Made by a program: the position numbers and the translations under genes. From the NCBI GenBank assembly GCA_937958005.1, contig CALGOB010000163.1, positions 1 to 35,876 on the forward strand: 35,876 nucleotides of DNA, in the 5' to 3' direction. The notes beneath the pieces are model-generated. The model was not told where the DNA came from. It did no database searches and saw only the letters and a list, made by a program, of their open reading frames with translations. Shown here piece by piece: positions 16,688-24,822 of this stretch (its first letter is position 1; every line of letters starts with the position of its first letter). This stretch comes from an uncultured Cyclobacteriaceae bacterium (GTDB taxonomy: Bacteria > Bacteroidota > Bacteroidia > Cytophagales > Cyclobacteriaceae).

Positions 16688-17476
16688 TCAAATCCTTATT
16701 TCCCCAATCAGATAAAGAACCGCAAACCCTGATATTTCCACCCTTTTTCCAAGGCTTTCGCAGCCTAGATCTCCTTCTCTACTAGAAACTTGTCTAGCCC
16801 TCATTTTGGTTTTAAATAATTCTTTTGTCCAAAATGGGATTAAGGTAGTATGTGCAGAACCTGTTACAGGATCTTCGTCCACACCTACTTGAGGGGCAAA
16901 AAATCGTGATACAAAATCTACTTCATCACCCTGTGATGATACAATTACCCCTCTACATTCCACCTTATTAAGCTCATGGAAATTAGGGACTATCTTACTA
17001 ATGGCTTCTTGATTTGGGTAAATTAATAAATAGTCTGTCTTTCCCTTCAAAACTCTCTGTGGCATTATTCCGAGAGAATTTATCCAACGATCCTCAATTT
17101 CCAATTCTTTAAGCTCATCTGCAGGGAAATTCATGGTCATTTCACCTGTTTTAGATCTTGAAACAGTAAGTTCACCACTCCTATTTGAATAAAATGGAAT
17201 CTTTTCTAAATCAGGCTCATAATAATTGAACAATACATAAGCAGATGCCAAGGTAGCATGGCCGCATAAATCTACTTCTACAGTGGGAGTAAACCATCTA
17301 ATTTGGAATTGCTTTTTAGATTTTATGACAAAAGCAGTTTCAGCCAGATTATTCTCGGCAGCTATTTTTTGCATTACTTCATCACTCAACCAGCCTTCTA
17401 ACACACAGACAGCAGCAGGGTTCCCACTAAAAACCTGTTGTGTAAAAGCATCAATTTGGTACATTTTAATATTCAT
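16688..17476 (-). CDS. PhzF-family isomerase-like protein
   Basis: A 262-residue member of the PhzF/diaminopimelate-epimerase-fold family, named after the phenazine biosynthesis isomerase. Two pseudo-symmetric halves are visible. The first contains QIDAFTQQVFSGNPAAVCVL, the conserved catalytic-type Glu in NNLAETAFV, and DLCGHATLASAYV. The second contains GVDEDPVTGSAHTTLIPFW. ATG at 17476 gives MNIKMYQIDAFT, matching the usual family start. Most genomic homologues have no known substrate, and no phenazine genes are present, so a specific role should not be assumed. Slightly short of the usual 260-290 residues but complete at both ends. It is convergent with the DUF4291 pseudogene and faces the repeat island upstream. 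Confidence 0.88.
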   Translation of the reverse strand: MNIKMYQIDAFTQQVFSGNPAAVCVLEGWLSDEVMQKIAAENNLAETAFVIKSKKQFQIRWFTPTVEVDLCGHATLASAYVLFNYYEPDLEKIPFYSNRSGELTVSRSKTGEMTMNFPADELKELEIEDRWINSLGIMPQRVLKGKTDYLLIYPNQEAISKIVPNFHELNKVECRGVIVSSQGDEVDFVSRFFAPQVGVDEDPVTGSAHTTLIPFWTKELFKTKMRARQVSSREGDLGCESLGKRVEISGFAVLYLIGEIRI

Positions 17477-17624
17477 AAATCGAAAATAACAATTGACTCA
17501 TCAAATACCTTTAGAAATCTGTTTTATTGAAGAGGTAAATAAAAAATACACATGGAATAAATAGCACTAATAAAAGAATGATAGGTTATTCTGGTTTCAA
17601 AGAATCAGTATTATCAATGCTAAG

Positions 17625-17769
17625 ATTATTCCTATTTTGTCATCTTACTAAAATACCCCAATCTGTTTCCTGACCTTGCCACCTTGGCAGATTGTAAAGG
17701 TTGACTGTGAAGGCACAGCCAAAGGCATGAAGTATCTACTTTTGTCTAAGATGACAAAGTAGGATTATT
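17625..17769. mobile_element. Foldback element M2 (145 bp MITE-like) with TAAG duplications
   Basis: Terminal inverted repeats match at 20 of 23 positions, including a perfect 12-bp TTTGTCATCTTA. TAAG directly flanks both ends (17621-17624 and 17770-17773), consistent with a 4-bp target duplication. Inside are two more stems: CAATCTG (17659-17665) / CAGATTG (17688-17694), and CTGTG-AAGG-CACAG (17705-17718). It is unrelated in sequence to M1. Only one copy is in this window. Confidence 0.72.
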
Positions 17770-17898
17770 TAAGAAAATAATACTTTATCATTAATCTAAT
17801 CTTTTTTTCAAAAGGCATATAAGGGTCTTAATTATTCAGATTGTTACTGATATGTAGCATGAAAATATAATGATCTGTCTAAACACTTAAACTTGAAT

Positions 17899-17934
17899 TG
17901 GCAATGAGGTCTTTTGTAAGAGATCTTGTTGCCA
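17899..17934. repeat. Hairpin in repeat island
   Basis: TGGCAA pairs with TTGCCA, with an inner TCTT/AAGA stem. There is no T-run, and function is unknown. Confidence 0.35.
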
Positions 17935-17968
17935 TTTGGATAAGCAAAATATAGGATGAGATCATTAA

Positions 17969-18142
17969 AATCCGCATTATACTTTTGCAACTAGACACAA
18001 TCCTTAACTAAGAGTCATCCAGCTGTTTAAATTCTAATTTCCTAATCACCAAAAGGGATACTATGTCTGCGCCGCAAAATTCAATTAAATATCTAACAGC
18101 TGTTTCTAGTTTTCCCTTAAAAGCCTAAACCATAACAAGGGT
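17969..18142 (+). mobile_element. Diverged relative of MITE family M1 (copy D)
   Basis: Aligns along its length with copies A and C (shared blocks include TCTAATTTCCTA, ACTATGTCTGCG and TATCTAACAGC). It has many substitutions and only a partly preserved right terminus ending GGGT. TAA lies on both sides (17966-17968, 18143-18145). It looks like an older insertion or a related subfamily. Confidence 0.65.
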
Positions 18143-18356
18143 TAAACAATCAAGACATCAAGACTATAGAACGCTAGGTCTCTTTCAGATCTTGCCGAGA
18201 CGAAAGATTTTGTTAAGGTCCATACGATTAAGCTTTCCTTGAGTTTCAGAGCCTGAAACATTATAGGCAAACGCTTCCTGTTAATTTTATAAAAGTTCAT
18301 AAATCTTATCTAATCAATCTTGAAAAATTGAATAGCTTAGAAGCTATTTGACTTAA

Positions 18357-18534
18357 ACCCGAATGATGCAATAGAAATTTGATGCAAACCATAACTAACA
18401 GTCATCTAGCCACCTAAATCCTAATTTCCTACTCATCATAATGGAGACTATGTCTACGTTGCAAATCAGAATTTAGGCAGCTATCTAACAACCATTTAAG
18501 ATTTTCTCTTAAAAGTCTAATGCATCATTCGGGT
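18357..18534 (+). mobile_element. MITE family M1, copy C (178 bp, full length)
   Basis: Nearly identical to copy A, of equal length, with the same perfect 14-bp termini. It is flanked by TAA at 18354-18356 and 18535-18537. The insertion lies directly beside a short palindrome ending at 18348. Confidence 0.93.
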
Positions 18535-18603
18535 TAAATAAACGACACCTTTTTACCAATAGGAAGAAATTACAAAGAGTCCTTAAGTAGTAAATTAGGG
18601 TTA

Positions 18604-18716
18604 ACCTGACCAGATAACCCATTTTCATATTGTAAATGAACCAACCCCGACCCAGTGCCTCTGTAAAGAAGCTTCAGCACCCACGGAAGAGTTGGGGTTT
18701 CCGACCAGGGGAATTA
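18604..18716. repeat. Inverted-repeat cluster downstream of the barrel gene
   Basis: GGGTTA/TAACCC is followed by a larger structure in which ACCCC pairs with GGGGT around an inner GTGC/GCAC stem. Just after it lies the short palindrome TCCC-TTA-GGGA. It is beyond the 3' end of the minus-strand outer-membrane gene and may include its terminator. The last part resembles the sequence just before the ankyrin gene (about 9155-9190). Confidence 0.4.
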
Positions 18717-18723
18717 ATATCCC

Positions 18724-19311
18724 TTAGGGATTAGAATTAAAAGGTATGCTTGCAGCAACTTGAAATACTCTATTCGGGAATTTAGCATCACCCCTACCCC
18801 CTTCTACTGTAGATGTAAAAGCAACATTATATTTAACACTTAACTCTGCTGGCCCAAAATCAAAGCCAATGCCTCCGAATGCAGAAATTTCTACTACTTC
18901 ACCATTGTTAATATCTAGTGTTTCATCTCCAGTATCAATTTTGGAATTAATTTGAAATCCGAATTGAGGGCCAAATTGTACATAAAACCCTTTTGCAGGA
19001 GATACCTTTAAAGCAATTGGGAAATGGATATAATCATATTTAATCACATCATTGCCTGCAATTTCAGTAGCACCTTGCTGAGAGTATACAATTTCTGGTT
19101 GTAAGCTTACATGATCTGATAATTTACTGATTAAATATAGTCCGCCTACAAAACCTAATCTTCCTTGCACACCTTCTGCATCACCTCCTACAGTAGCCAC
19201 ATTGACTCCTAATTTAGCTCCATAAATAGTGTTTTCTTGAGCCTGGACTATTTGAGATAAAAATAATATACAAAGTAATAGGATAAGGGTTACTCTCTTT
19301 TTAAGTATCAT
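18724..19311 (-). CDS. Outer-membrane beta-barrel protein (PorT-like family)
   Basis: A 195-residue outer-membrane protein with a signal peptide (about residues 1-24, ending QAQE). The rest shows alternating hydrophobic strands with glycine-rich turns: YGAKLGVNVATVGGD, LGFVGGLYLISKLSDHVSLQPEIVYSQQG, and GFYVQFGPQFGFQINS. This is typical of the eight-stranded barrels annotated as PorT or outer-membrane beta-barrel family in Bacteroidota. True PorT is needed for type IX secretion, but many paralogues have no known role, so no symbol is given. It starts at the ATG at 19311, and the repeat island lies downstream. It is a single gene with no evident operon partner. Confidence 0.82.
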   Translation of the reverse strand: MILKKRVTLILLLCILFLSQIVQAQENTIYGAKLGVNVATVGGDAEGVQGRLGFVGGLYLISKLSDHVSLQPEIVYSQQGATEIAGNDVIKYDYIHFPIALKVSPAKGFYVQFGPQFGFQINSKIDTGDETLDINNGEVVEISAFGGIGFDFGPAELSVKYNVAFTSTVEGGRGDAKFPNRVFQVAASIPFNSNP

Positions 19312-19429
19312 GGTACGTTTTTATTTAAAACAAATGTTTAATACTTAAATATAGAAAAATTCTATCTCTTATGATAAGAAACAATACACACTTATGGTTA
19401 AATGACACTCTTTTCAGCCAATGTACGGT

Positions 19430-19984
19430 TTATCTCAGCCTTTCATAAGCTTCCTTTAACCAACCAATCAGCTCTTCATTTACTTCAGATAAATCTGCCA
19501 ATTTCACTCTGTGAGAGACCATGCTATTCCAACTTCCTGATTTTATCAGTCTATCTGTTAAATCATATTCTTTTAACTGAATTCCTACGTCTATCCTTGT
19601 TTTAGTAGAAGGCTGGATAATGGCAAATTGCTTTTTCCTTTTGATACTTACATAAGCTTTTTTTGGGGCTATCTCTATATCATCTCCAAATTTCCCAATA
19701 GCCTGGATCAGTGTATCATAAATTGGTTTGAGAGATTCTTTCCCTTGGTATTGTCCTACAATAAGATCATTTAAATTACTCACAGAACCTGCATCAGACC
19801 CTTTCGCTTTATGTGCTACTAAGTTGGCAAAACCATGGGTAAATCCGTGATCAGTTTTTAGCATCTTAATAATTTCACCATGCTTTACCAAACCGGTTTC
19901 TTTTACTACATCTATCCATTGGTTCAATGATTTGCCTGTATTCTTCTCTAGGTTATTGATCATTGTTTGTGCTGCATCATCCAT
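19430..19984 (-). CDS. DUF4287/DUF5655 domain protein
   Basis: A 184-residue cytoplasmic protein. The N-terminal 60-70 residues match DUF4287: NLEKNTGKSLNQWIDVVKET, KHGEIIKMLKTDHGFTHGFA and NLVAHKAKG. The C-terminal part (about 75-184: SLKPIYDTLIQAIGKFG, KKAYVSIKRKKQFAIIQPST) matches DUF5655. The two domains often occur together, and the function is not established. The ATG at 19984 is chosen because the longer frame needs a TTG at 20011 that overlaps the preceding gene, whereas this ATG follows the amidohydrolase stop by 10 bp. The two are therefore probably cotranscribed, although the lipoprotein enzyme and this cytoplasmic protein have no obvious shared job. Confidence 0.85.
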   Translation of the reverse strand: MDDAAQTMINNLEKNTGKSLNQWIDVVKETGLVKHGEIIKMLKTDHGFTHGFANLVAHKAKGSDAGSVSNLNDLIVGQYQGKESLKPIYDTLIQAIGKFGDDIEIAPKKAYVSIKRKKQFAIIQPSTKTRIDVGIQLKEYDLTDRLIKSGSWNSMVSHRVKLADLSEVNEELIGWLKEAYERLR

Positions 19985-19994
19985 AGGTATAAGA

Positions 19995-21407
19995 TTAGTT
20001 AGGTTTAACAAGTAACTTCTGCAAATCTCCTTTGCTTAAATATTTTCCATTAAGTATCAATCCATCTATTGCTTGGGTGTTTTTAATGTTTTCTAATGGA
20101 TTTCCAGTCAAAATTAAAAGATCTGTAGTGCTTCCATTTTTAACTTTGATCAAATCTGCGCTTAAATCAAAAAATTCTGTCCCATTGAGGGTAGCTGTTT
20201 GCAATGCCTCCAAAGGGGTCAATCCACTTTCTACCATAATCGCCAATTCTTGATGAAGTGAGTATCCTGGATAAACATAAGAATTATAGGCGCCTCCATC
20301 TGATCCTGCTAATAATTTAACTCCTGCTTTTTGCAGTTTTGGTATGAGCGTTCTAAATTTTTGATGTAGGTTATGCCGATTTTCAATGGCTTCCTTGCTG
20401 GCACCCATCGCACTTTTGATTCTTCCTTGGTAAGTTTCCTGAATTCCTTGGCCTATCAAAGACAAATTGGGGTCATTGCTATGATCCACTTGATCCAAAT
20501 AAGATAATACATTACCAATGTGTAAAGTAGGAACTACAAATACACCATTTTGTGCCATGCTGGTAAATCGTTCTTTGGCTACCTCCTCATCAAAACTTTC
20601 GATCAACTGTGCCATAGAACCCCAGAATCCCAGCTCTCCTTTTCTAATCTTTTCTGTTATCTCTTTCTCTTTGGATGAACAGCCTTTTAATACATAATAC
20701 AAATGTTCTATGGAGGTAACTTTTCTGTCTATAGCATCTTGCAGCATCACAGTGAATGGCATATGTCCTGAAACTTTTAATCCTCTCTTTTCTGCTTTCT
20801 CTAAAATGGTCAAATACATTTCACCACTAAGCTTGCTGTCATATAATTTGATATAATCTACTTTTAAGGATTCTAGAGAGTCTAATGCTTGGTCTATCTC
20901 AGCTTCGTTACTTACTTCCAACGAACCAGCCCACCTTGCCTCAGGGCCATCTATTTTAGGACCTGACGTAAAAATTTTAGGCCCCACTAAGTTTCCTGAT
21001 TCAATTTCTTTTTCCCATTGCCTAATAGAACTGGTTAAATCCCCGCCAGCATCTCTGACCGTAGTAACTCCATAGGCGATGTATTGTGACAGCAAGGCTT
21101 TGTTTTCTCCTATTAGCTCCTCTCCTCCTCTAAAATGAACATGCATATCCCACAGTGCTGGGATGATAAACTTCCCTTTACCTTCTATTTTTTGCCTAGA
21201 AGTCCAAGGCATTTCTTTTGAAGGAATCAAAATTCTACCGTCTGCATTCACAAGAATTGTTTGATTGGGTTTAATTTCTCCAGTCTCCACATCAATAATG
21301 GAAGCGCCTTTTATGCTGAAATCATATTCCAAGGCATCGGAGGTCGGTTTTTGAGTACAAGCAAGAAAAAATGAGGTAATGATTACCAAAGAGTAAAATC
21401 TGTTCAT
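19995..21407 (-). CDS. Lipoprotein amidohydrolase
   Basis: A 470-residue amidohydrolase-superfamily enzyme with a lipoprotein signal: MNRFYSLVIITSFFLAC, with Cys17 as the lipidation site. It is thus probably anchored in the outer or inner membrane facing the periplasm. Metal ligands are His89 and His91 in DMHVHF, likely carboxylated Lys187 in DYIKLYD, His215 in VSGHMPF, His235 in SIEHLYY and Asp370 in LLAGSDGG. The pattern fits imidazolonepropionase-like enzymes and prolidases, and the substrate is unknown. It is the first gene of a two-gene operon with the DUF4287 protein. The other amidohydrolase in this window (1816-3105) has the same motifs but a cleavable signal peptide. Confidence 0.88.
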   Translation of the reverse strand: MNRFYSLVIITSFFLACTQKPTSDALEYDFSIKGASIIDVETGEIKPNQTILVNADGRILIPSKEMPWTSRQKIEGKGKFIIPALWDMHVHFRGGEELIGENKALLSQYIAYGVTTVRDAGGDLTSSIRQWEKEIESGNLVGPKIFTSGPKIDGPEARWAGSLEVSNEAEIDQALDSLESLKVDYIKLYDSKLSGEMYLTILEKAEKRGLKVSGHMPFTVMLQDAIDRKVTSIEHLYYVLKGCSSKEKEITEKIRKGELGFWGSMAQLIESFDEEVAKERFTSMAQNGVFVVPTLHIGNVLSYLDQVDHSNDPNLSLIGQGIQETYQGRIKSAMGASKEAIENRHNLHQKFRTLIPKLQKAGVKLLAGSDGGAYNSYVYPGYSLHQELAIMVESGLTPLEALQTATLNGTEFFDLSADLIKVKNGSTTDLLILTGNPLENIKNTQAIDGLILNGKYLSKGDLQKLLVKPN

Positions 21408-21742
21408 TGTCTAATGATCTGTGTGATCACTAAACTAGTGATAATTAGGGAAAACAGAAAAAATATAAAAGTGCAGAGATAACTTATGCTATGATAGTTA
21501 CGAATAAAAGAATGAATGGTATTTCTCAACGTTCTCTAAAGGTAGGCATTGAGAGTGGGGTAGTTCGCTCTAGCTCGCTAACCATGCCATTATAATACTG
21601 ACAATAAGGGCTAAAAATGGAGTCTAGCCCTGATAGAAATGGCAGCCTGCAGCGCAGCGAGGACTATAACGTTCCACGTCGGATGGATAGCAGGAGCAAA
21701 GCTTCCTATAAGCAGGACAGCTGTTGCTCCTCCATCTTTTTC
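21408..21742. other. Gap between lysS and the amidohydrolase gene
   Basis: No gene. It holds the conserved RNA-like motif at 21619-21706. To its left, GGCAT and ATGCC (about 21544-21592) and GGGCTA (21608-21613) / TAGCCC (21625-21630) can pair. Read on the minus strand the latter pair is followed by TTATT and might end the lysS transcript. Confidence 0.5.
21619..21706 (+). ncRNA. Candidate conserved Bacteroidota RNA motif (Flavo-1-like)
   Basis: The plus-strand sequence contains AGCCCTGATAGAAATGGCA, then a short hairpin (CCTGCAGC...GCGAGG), then ACTATAACG and GGATAGCAGGAGC. The distal parts CCTG/CAGG and GGA/TCC can close the structure. From memory this order of blocks recurs in intergenic regions of Bacteroidota and resembles the Flavo-1 RNA motif; I could not check a covariance model. 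It lies beyond the 3' end of lysS, on the opposite strand. GGAGCA (21693-21698) can also pair with TGCTCC near 21725-21730, ahead of a T-rich run. Confidence 0.45.
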
Positions 21743-23461
21743 TTATGATCCTGTGAAACTAACGGTTAACAAATCATCTACTTTTTCTACTTTAGCCAAG
21801 CCTAATTTAGTCAGTGATTTAATGGCCTTATCCCATTTTTTATTGGATAAACCAGCTTCTTCTTTCAATGATGCCAACTCTGTTTTACCTGCTTTTTCTA
21901 AAATAGTAAAAATCAGTTTTTCTTCATCATTTAAAGCAATTGCCTTTTTCTCAGGTTTCATCTGGGGAAAGAACAAGACATCTTGGATAGAGTTGGAATT
22001 AGTCATGATCATTGATAATCTATCAATCCCTACTCCCAATCCTGCTGTAGGTGGCATTCCATACTCCAGCGCTCTTAGGAAATCTTCATCCAGTACCATG
22101 GCTTCATCATCTCCACGCTTTCCCAGTTCTATCTGCTCTTCAAATCGCTGACGCTGATCTACTGGATCATTTAACTCAGAGAATGAATTACAGATTTCCT
22201 TTCCATTACATACCGCTTCAAATCGCTCTACCAAACCGGGTTTGCTTCTGTGTTTTTTAGCAAGTGGCGACATCTCTACAGGGTAGTCTGTAATGAAGGT
22301 CGGCTGGATCAGTAATGGCTCACATTTCTCTCCAAAAATCTCATCTATCAGCTTTCCTTTCCCCATAGACTCATCCACTGGAACATTGATAGATTGGGCT
22401 GTTTTTCTCAGTGCATCCTCGTCCATTTCTGATATATCAATACCTGTATAGTGTTCAATGGCTTCAAACATGGTATATCTTTTCCATGGGCGTTGGAAGT
22501 TGATCTGGTTTTCTCCTACCTGTACCAGCGTGGTACCGTGTATATCCATGGCTACTTTTTCTACCATTTCTTCTACTAAGTCCATCATCCATTCATAATC
22601 TTTGTAGGCTACATAAAGCTCTACCTGCGTGAATTCTGGGTTGTGAAAACGCGACATTCCTTCATTTCTGAAATCCTTTGAGAATTCAAATACGCCATCA
22701 AAACCACCTACTATTAACCTTTTAAGGTATAGCTCATTGGCAATTCTTAGATACAAAGGCATATCTAGCGTGTTGTGATGCGTTTTAAACGGTCTAGCGG
22801 CTGCACCACCATATAGTGGCTGTAGGATAGGTGTTTCTACCTCTAGGTATTCTTTATCTGCTAAATATTCTCGCATAGAATTCACCAACTTGGTTCGTTG
22901 TATGAATGCTTCTTTAACATGGGGATTTACTATTAAATCTAAGTAACGCTGACGGTATCTTGTTTCTGGATCTGTAAGCGCGTCATAGATTTTCTTATTT
23001 CCTTGCTCGTCTTCTACTTCTTTGGCTATCGGTATGGGCTTAAGCGACTTGGTCAATAAAGTCAGCTCATTTACATGTATTGATATTTCTCCAACTTGAG
23101 TCTTAAAAACAAATCCTTTGACACCGACAATGTCCCCAATATCCATTTTCTTCTTAAAGATGGTATTGTAAAGTGACTTGTCTTCTCCTTCACAGATGTC
23201 ATCTCTACGGACATAAATCTGTATCCTCCCCTGGCTATCCTGAATCTCAGCAAAAGAAGCAGAACCCATGTTTCTTCTACTCATCAGCCTACCTGCAATA
23301 GAGATTTCTTTGAATTTGTCGGGATTCTCTTCAAATTCTTCTATGATCTGTTTAGAAGAAAAATCGATTGGATAAAGTGCTGCTGGATAAGGCTCTACCC
23401 CCATCTCTAGTAATTCTTCTCTTACTTTTCTTCTTTGTATTTCTTGTTCACTCAATTGCAT
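21743..23461 (-). CDS. lysS: Lysyl-tRNA synthetase, class II
   Basis: Charges tRNA-Lys with lysine in the cytoplasm. The N-terminal OB-fold anticodon-binding domain spans about residues 55-165 ([20 protein letters not shown]). The class II core has motif 2 near 261-280 ([18 protein letters not shown]) and motif 3 near 474-490 ([15 protein letters not shown]). At 572 residues it exceeds the usual roughly 500. The extra C-terminal 65-70 residues ([20 protein letters not shown]... helix-rich) are, from memory, common in Bacteroidota LysS. The ATG at 23461 follows the proline dehydrogenase stop by 23 bp, so the two are likely cotranscribed. The RNA-like motif lies downstream on the other strand. 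Confidence 0.96.
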   Translation of the reverse strand: MQLSEQEIQRRKVREELLEMGVEPYPAALYPIDFSSKQIIEEFEENPDKFKEISIAGRLMSRRNMGSASFAEIQDSQGRIQIYVRRDDICEGEDKSLYNTIFKKKMDIGDIVGVKGFVFKTQVGEISIHVNELTLLTKSLKPIPIAKEVEDEQGNKKIYDALTDPETRYRQRYLDLIVNPHVKEAFIQRTKLVNSMREYLADKEYLEVETPILQPLYGGAAARPFKTHHNTLDMPLYLRIANELYLKRLIVGGFDGVFEFSKDFRNEGMSRFHNPEFTQVELYVAYKDYEWMMDLVEEMVEKVAMDIHGTTLVQVGENQINFQRPWKRYTMFEAIEHYTGIDISEMDEDALRKTAQSINVPVDESMGKGKLIDEIFGEKCEPLLIQPTFITDYPVEMSPLAKKHRSKPGLVERFEAVCNGKEICNSFSELNDPVDQRQRFEEQIELGKRGDDEAMVLDEDFLRALEYGMPPTAGLGVGIDRLSMIMTNSNSIQDVLFFPQMKPEKKAIALNDEEKLIFTILEKAGKTELASLKEEAGLSNKKWDKAIKSLTKLGLAKVEKVDDLLTVSFTGS

Positions 23462-23484
23462 GGCTTATAGAAATTATGCTATTC

Positions 23485-24666
23485 TTAATTTTGTTTTCTT
23501 CTTCTTAATTCGTTCTTGATCAGGTTATACTCCCTGTTGGTCTGACCAGCAATGGAAGTATTTTCCTCCGCCCTTCTAGTTAAATATGGCATTACTTTTT
23601 TCACGGGCCCGTAAGGGACGTATTTTGCCACATTGTATCTTTGGGAGGCCAAAGTAAAAGAAATGTTGTCACTCATCCCATATAATTGTGCGAAATACAC
23701 TCTTTTGTCTTCTTTATTGATCCCAAAATCCTGCATTAGCTGTGTGGTGACTGCGCTACTTTCCTCGTTGTGCGTGCCTACTACTGTACTAATGGTTTCC
23801 ACCTTACTAAGGCAAAACTTAATGGCTTCGTTATAATCTTGATCTGTTTTTTCTTTGTTTGGCTGTATGGGATCTTGGTATTTTAAATCTTCAGCCCTAT
23901 CTCTTTCTTTTTCCATATAGGCACCTCTTACCAACTTAGCTCCTAGCAAGTAACCATTTTTGATGGCATTTCCATAAGCTTCTACTAAATTGACATACAT
24001 ATCGTGTCTATAGATTTGATAAGTGTTATACACTACTACTTTCCCAAGATTATACTCAGCCATCATCTCATAGGTAATCTCATCAATGGTATCTTGGATC
24101 CAAGTTTCCTCTCCATCTATCAATATACGAGAATTGATATCACTTACTCTTTGACAAATTTGTTTCACTCTTTTACGTAAGGCATTTAGTGATTTTTGTT
24201 CATCTTCTGACAAGTTTTCTTTTGCCTGGTATTTTCTCATCACTTCAAAACTGCCCAGCCCTGTTAGTTTAATTACACAAAAAGGAATATACCTCGCAGA
24301 TTTTGCTATTTCTATGATGCGAAACATTTCTTCCTTAGTTGCTTCAAATCCTTCTTCCGAGTCTTCCCCTTCCACTGAATAGTCTAAAATGGTTTCTACA
24401 CCAGCAGCACCCAGTTGGTCTATGGTAGATTCACATTCTGCTAAAGTTTCTCCTCCAACAAATTGGCTAAAAACAGTATTTTTGATCATCCCTTTTACTG
24501 GCAAATAAACTTTTAATGATAGCAGTGCTAGTTTAGTTCCTATATTTACTAAGCTTGGGTTACTCATCATCTTAAACAACCACAAAGCTTTTTTCAGTTC
24601 TTTGTCAGTCTTAGAGGCAAACGCCACCGACGTATCGTTGAATGATATTTTATTTCCCTCAATCAT
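23485..24666 (-). CDS. Proline dehydrogenase
   Basis: FAD-dependent monofunctional proline dehydrogenase, oxidising proline to pyrroline-5-carboxylate and passing electrons to the respiratory chain. Family motifs are present: LVRGAYMEKERDRAED (substrate-binding region), VGTHNEESS, YFAQLYGMSDNISF, and YVPYGPVKKVMPYLTRRAEEN, where the paired arginines bind the proline carboxylate. The ATG at 24666 (MIEGNKISFND) is chosen over an upstream TTG at 24693, giving 393 residues. The helical N-terminal arm contains a longer insertion (about 95-190) than minimal bacterial forms, as in eukaryote-like PRODH. It is the first gene of a probable operon with lysS, and it is divergent from aroB with about 155 bp between starts. 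Confidence 0.92.
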   Translation of the reverse strand: MIEGNKISFNDTSVAFASKTDKELKKALWLFKMMSNPSLVNIGTKLALLSLKVYLPVKGMIKNTVFSQFVGGETLAECESTIDQLGAAGVETILDYSVEGEDSEEGFEATKEEMFRIIEIAKSARYIPFCVIKLTGLGSFEVMRKYQAKENLSEDEQKSLNALRKRVKQICQRVSDINSRILIDGEETWIQDTIDEITYEMMAEYNLGKVVVYNTYQIYRHDMYVNLVEAYGNAIKNGYLLGAKLVRGAYMEKERDRAEDLKYQDPIQPNKEKTDQDYNEAIKFCLSKVETISTVVGTHNEESSAVTTQLMQDFGINKEDKRVYFAQLYGMSDNISFTLASQRYNVAKYVPYGPVKKVMPYLTRRAEENTSIAGQTNREYNLIKNELRRRKQN

Positions 24667-24822
24667 GTAGTTAATTTTCGCTTTTTTTGGCAAAACGTAA
24701 AGATATATCTTATGGAAATTGCTTTATCCTATTTTTAATAATTTCTTTGTTTCACGTTTTTGTTTAATCACTCAAAAAAAGTCTGTAAGCACTGAGACTA
24801 CTTCTTGATCAATTGAAATTTT

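Larger units (their letters stand above)
17477..18723. other. Repeat island, 1.2 kb without genes
   Basis: No coding sequence supported. It contains, in order, foldback element M2 (17625-17769), a hairpin (17899-17934), a diverged M1 copy (17969-18142), a palindrome AATAGCTT-AG-AAGCTATT (18331-18348), M1 copy C (18357-18534) and GC-richer inverted repeats (about 18600-18716). It appears to be a landing zone for non-autonomous elements. Confidence 0.75.

Noticed and set aside
16688-17476. PhzF gene as evidence for phenazine synthesis
   Set aside because: No other phenazine genes are present and most PhzF-family proteins act elsewhere.
17625-17769. Cloverleaf-like element considered as a tRNA-like gene
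   Set aside because: The outer stem is far too long, there is no anticodon-like loop or TTC arm, and TAAG duplications support a transposed element instead.
21639-22260. Plus-strand frames opposite the end of lysS
   Set aside because: They run antisense through conserved lysS motifs and look like shadows.
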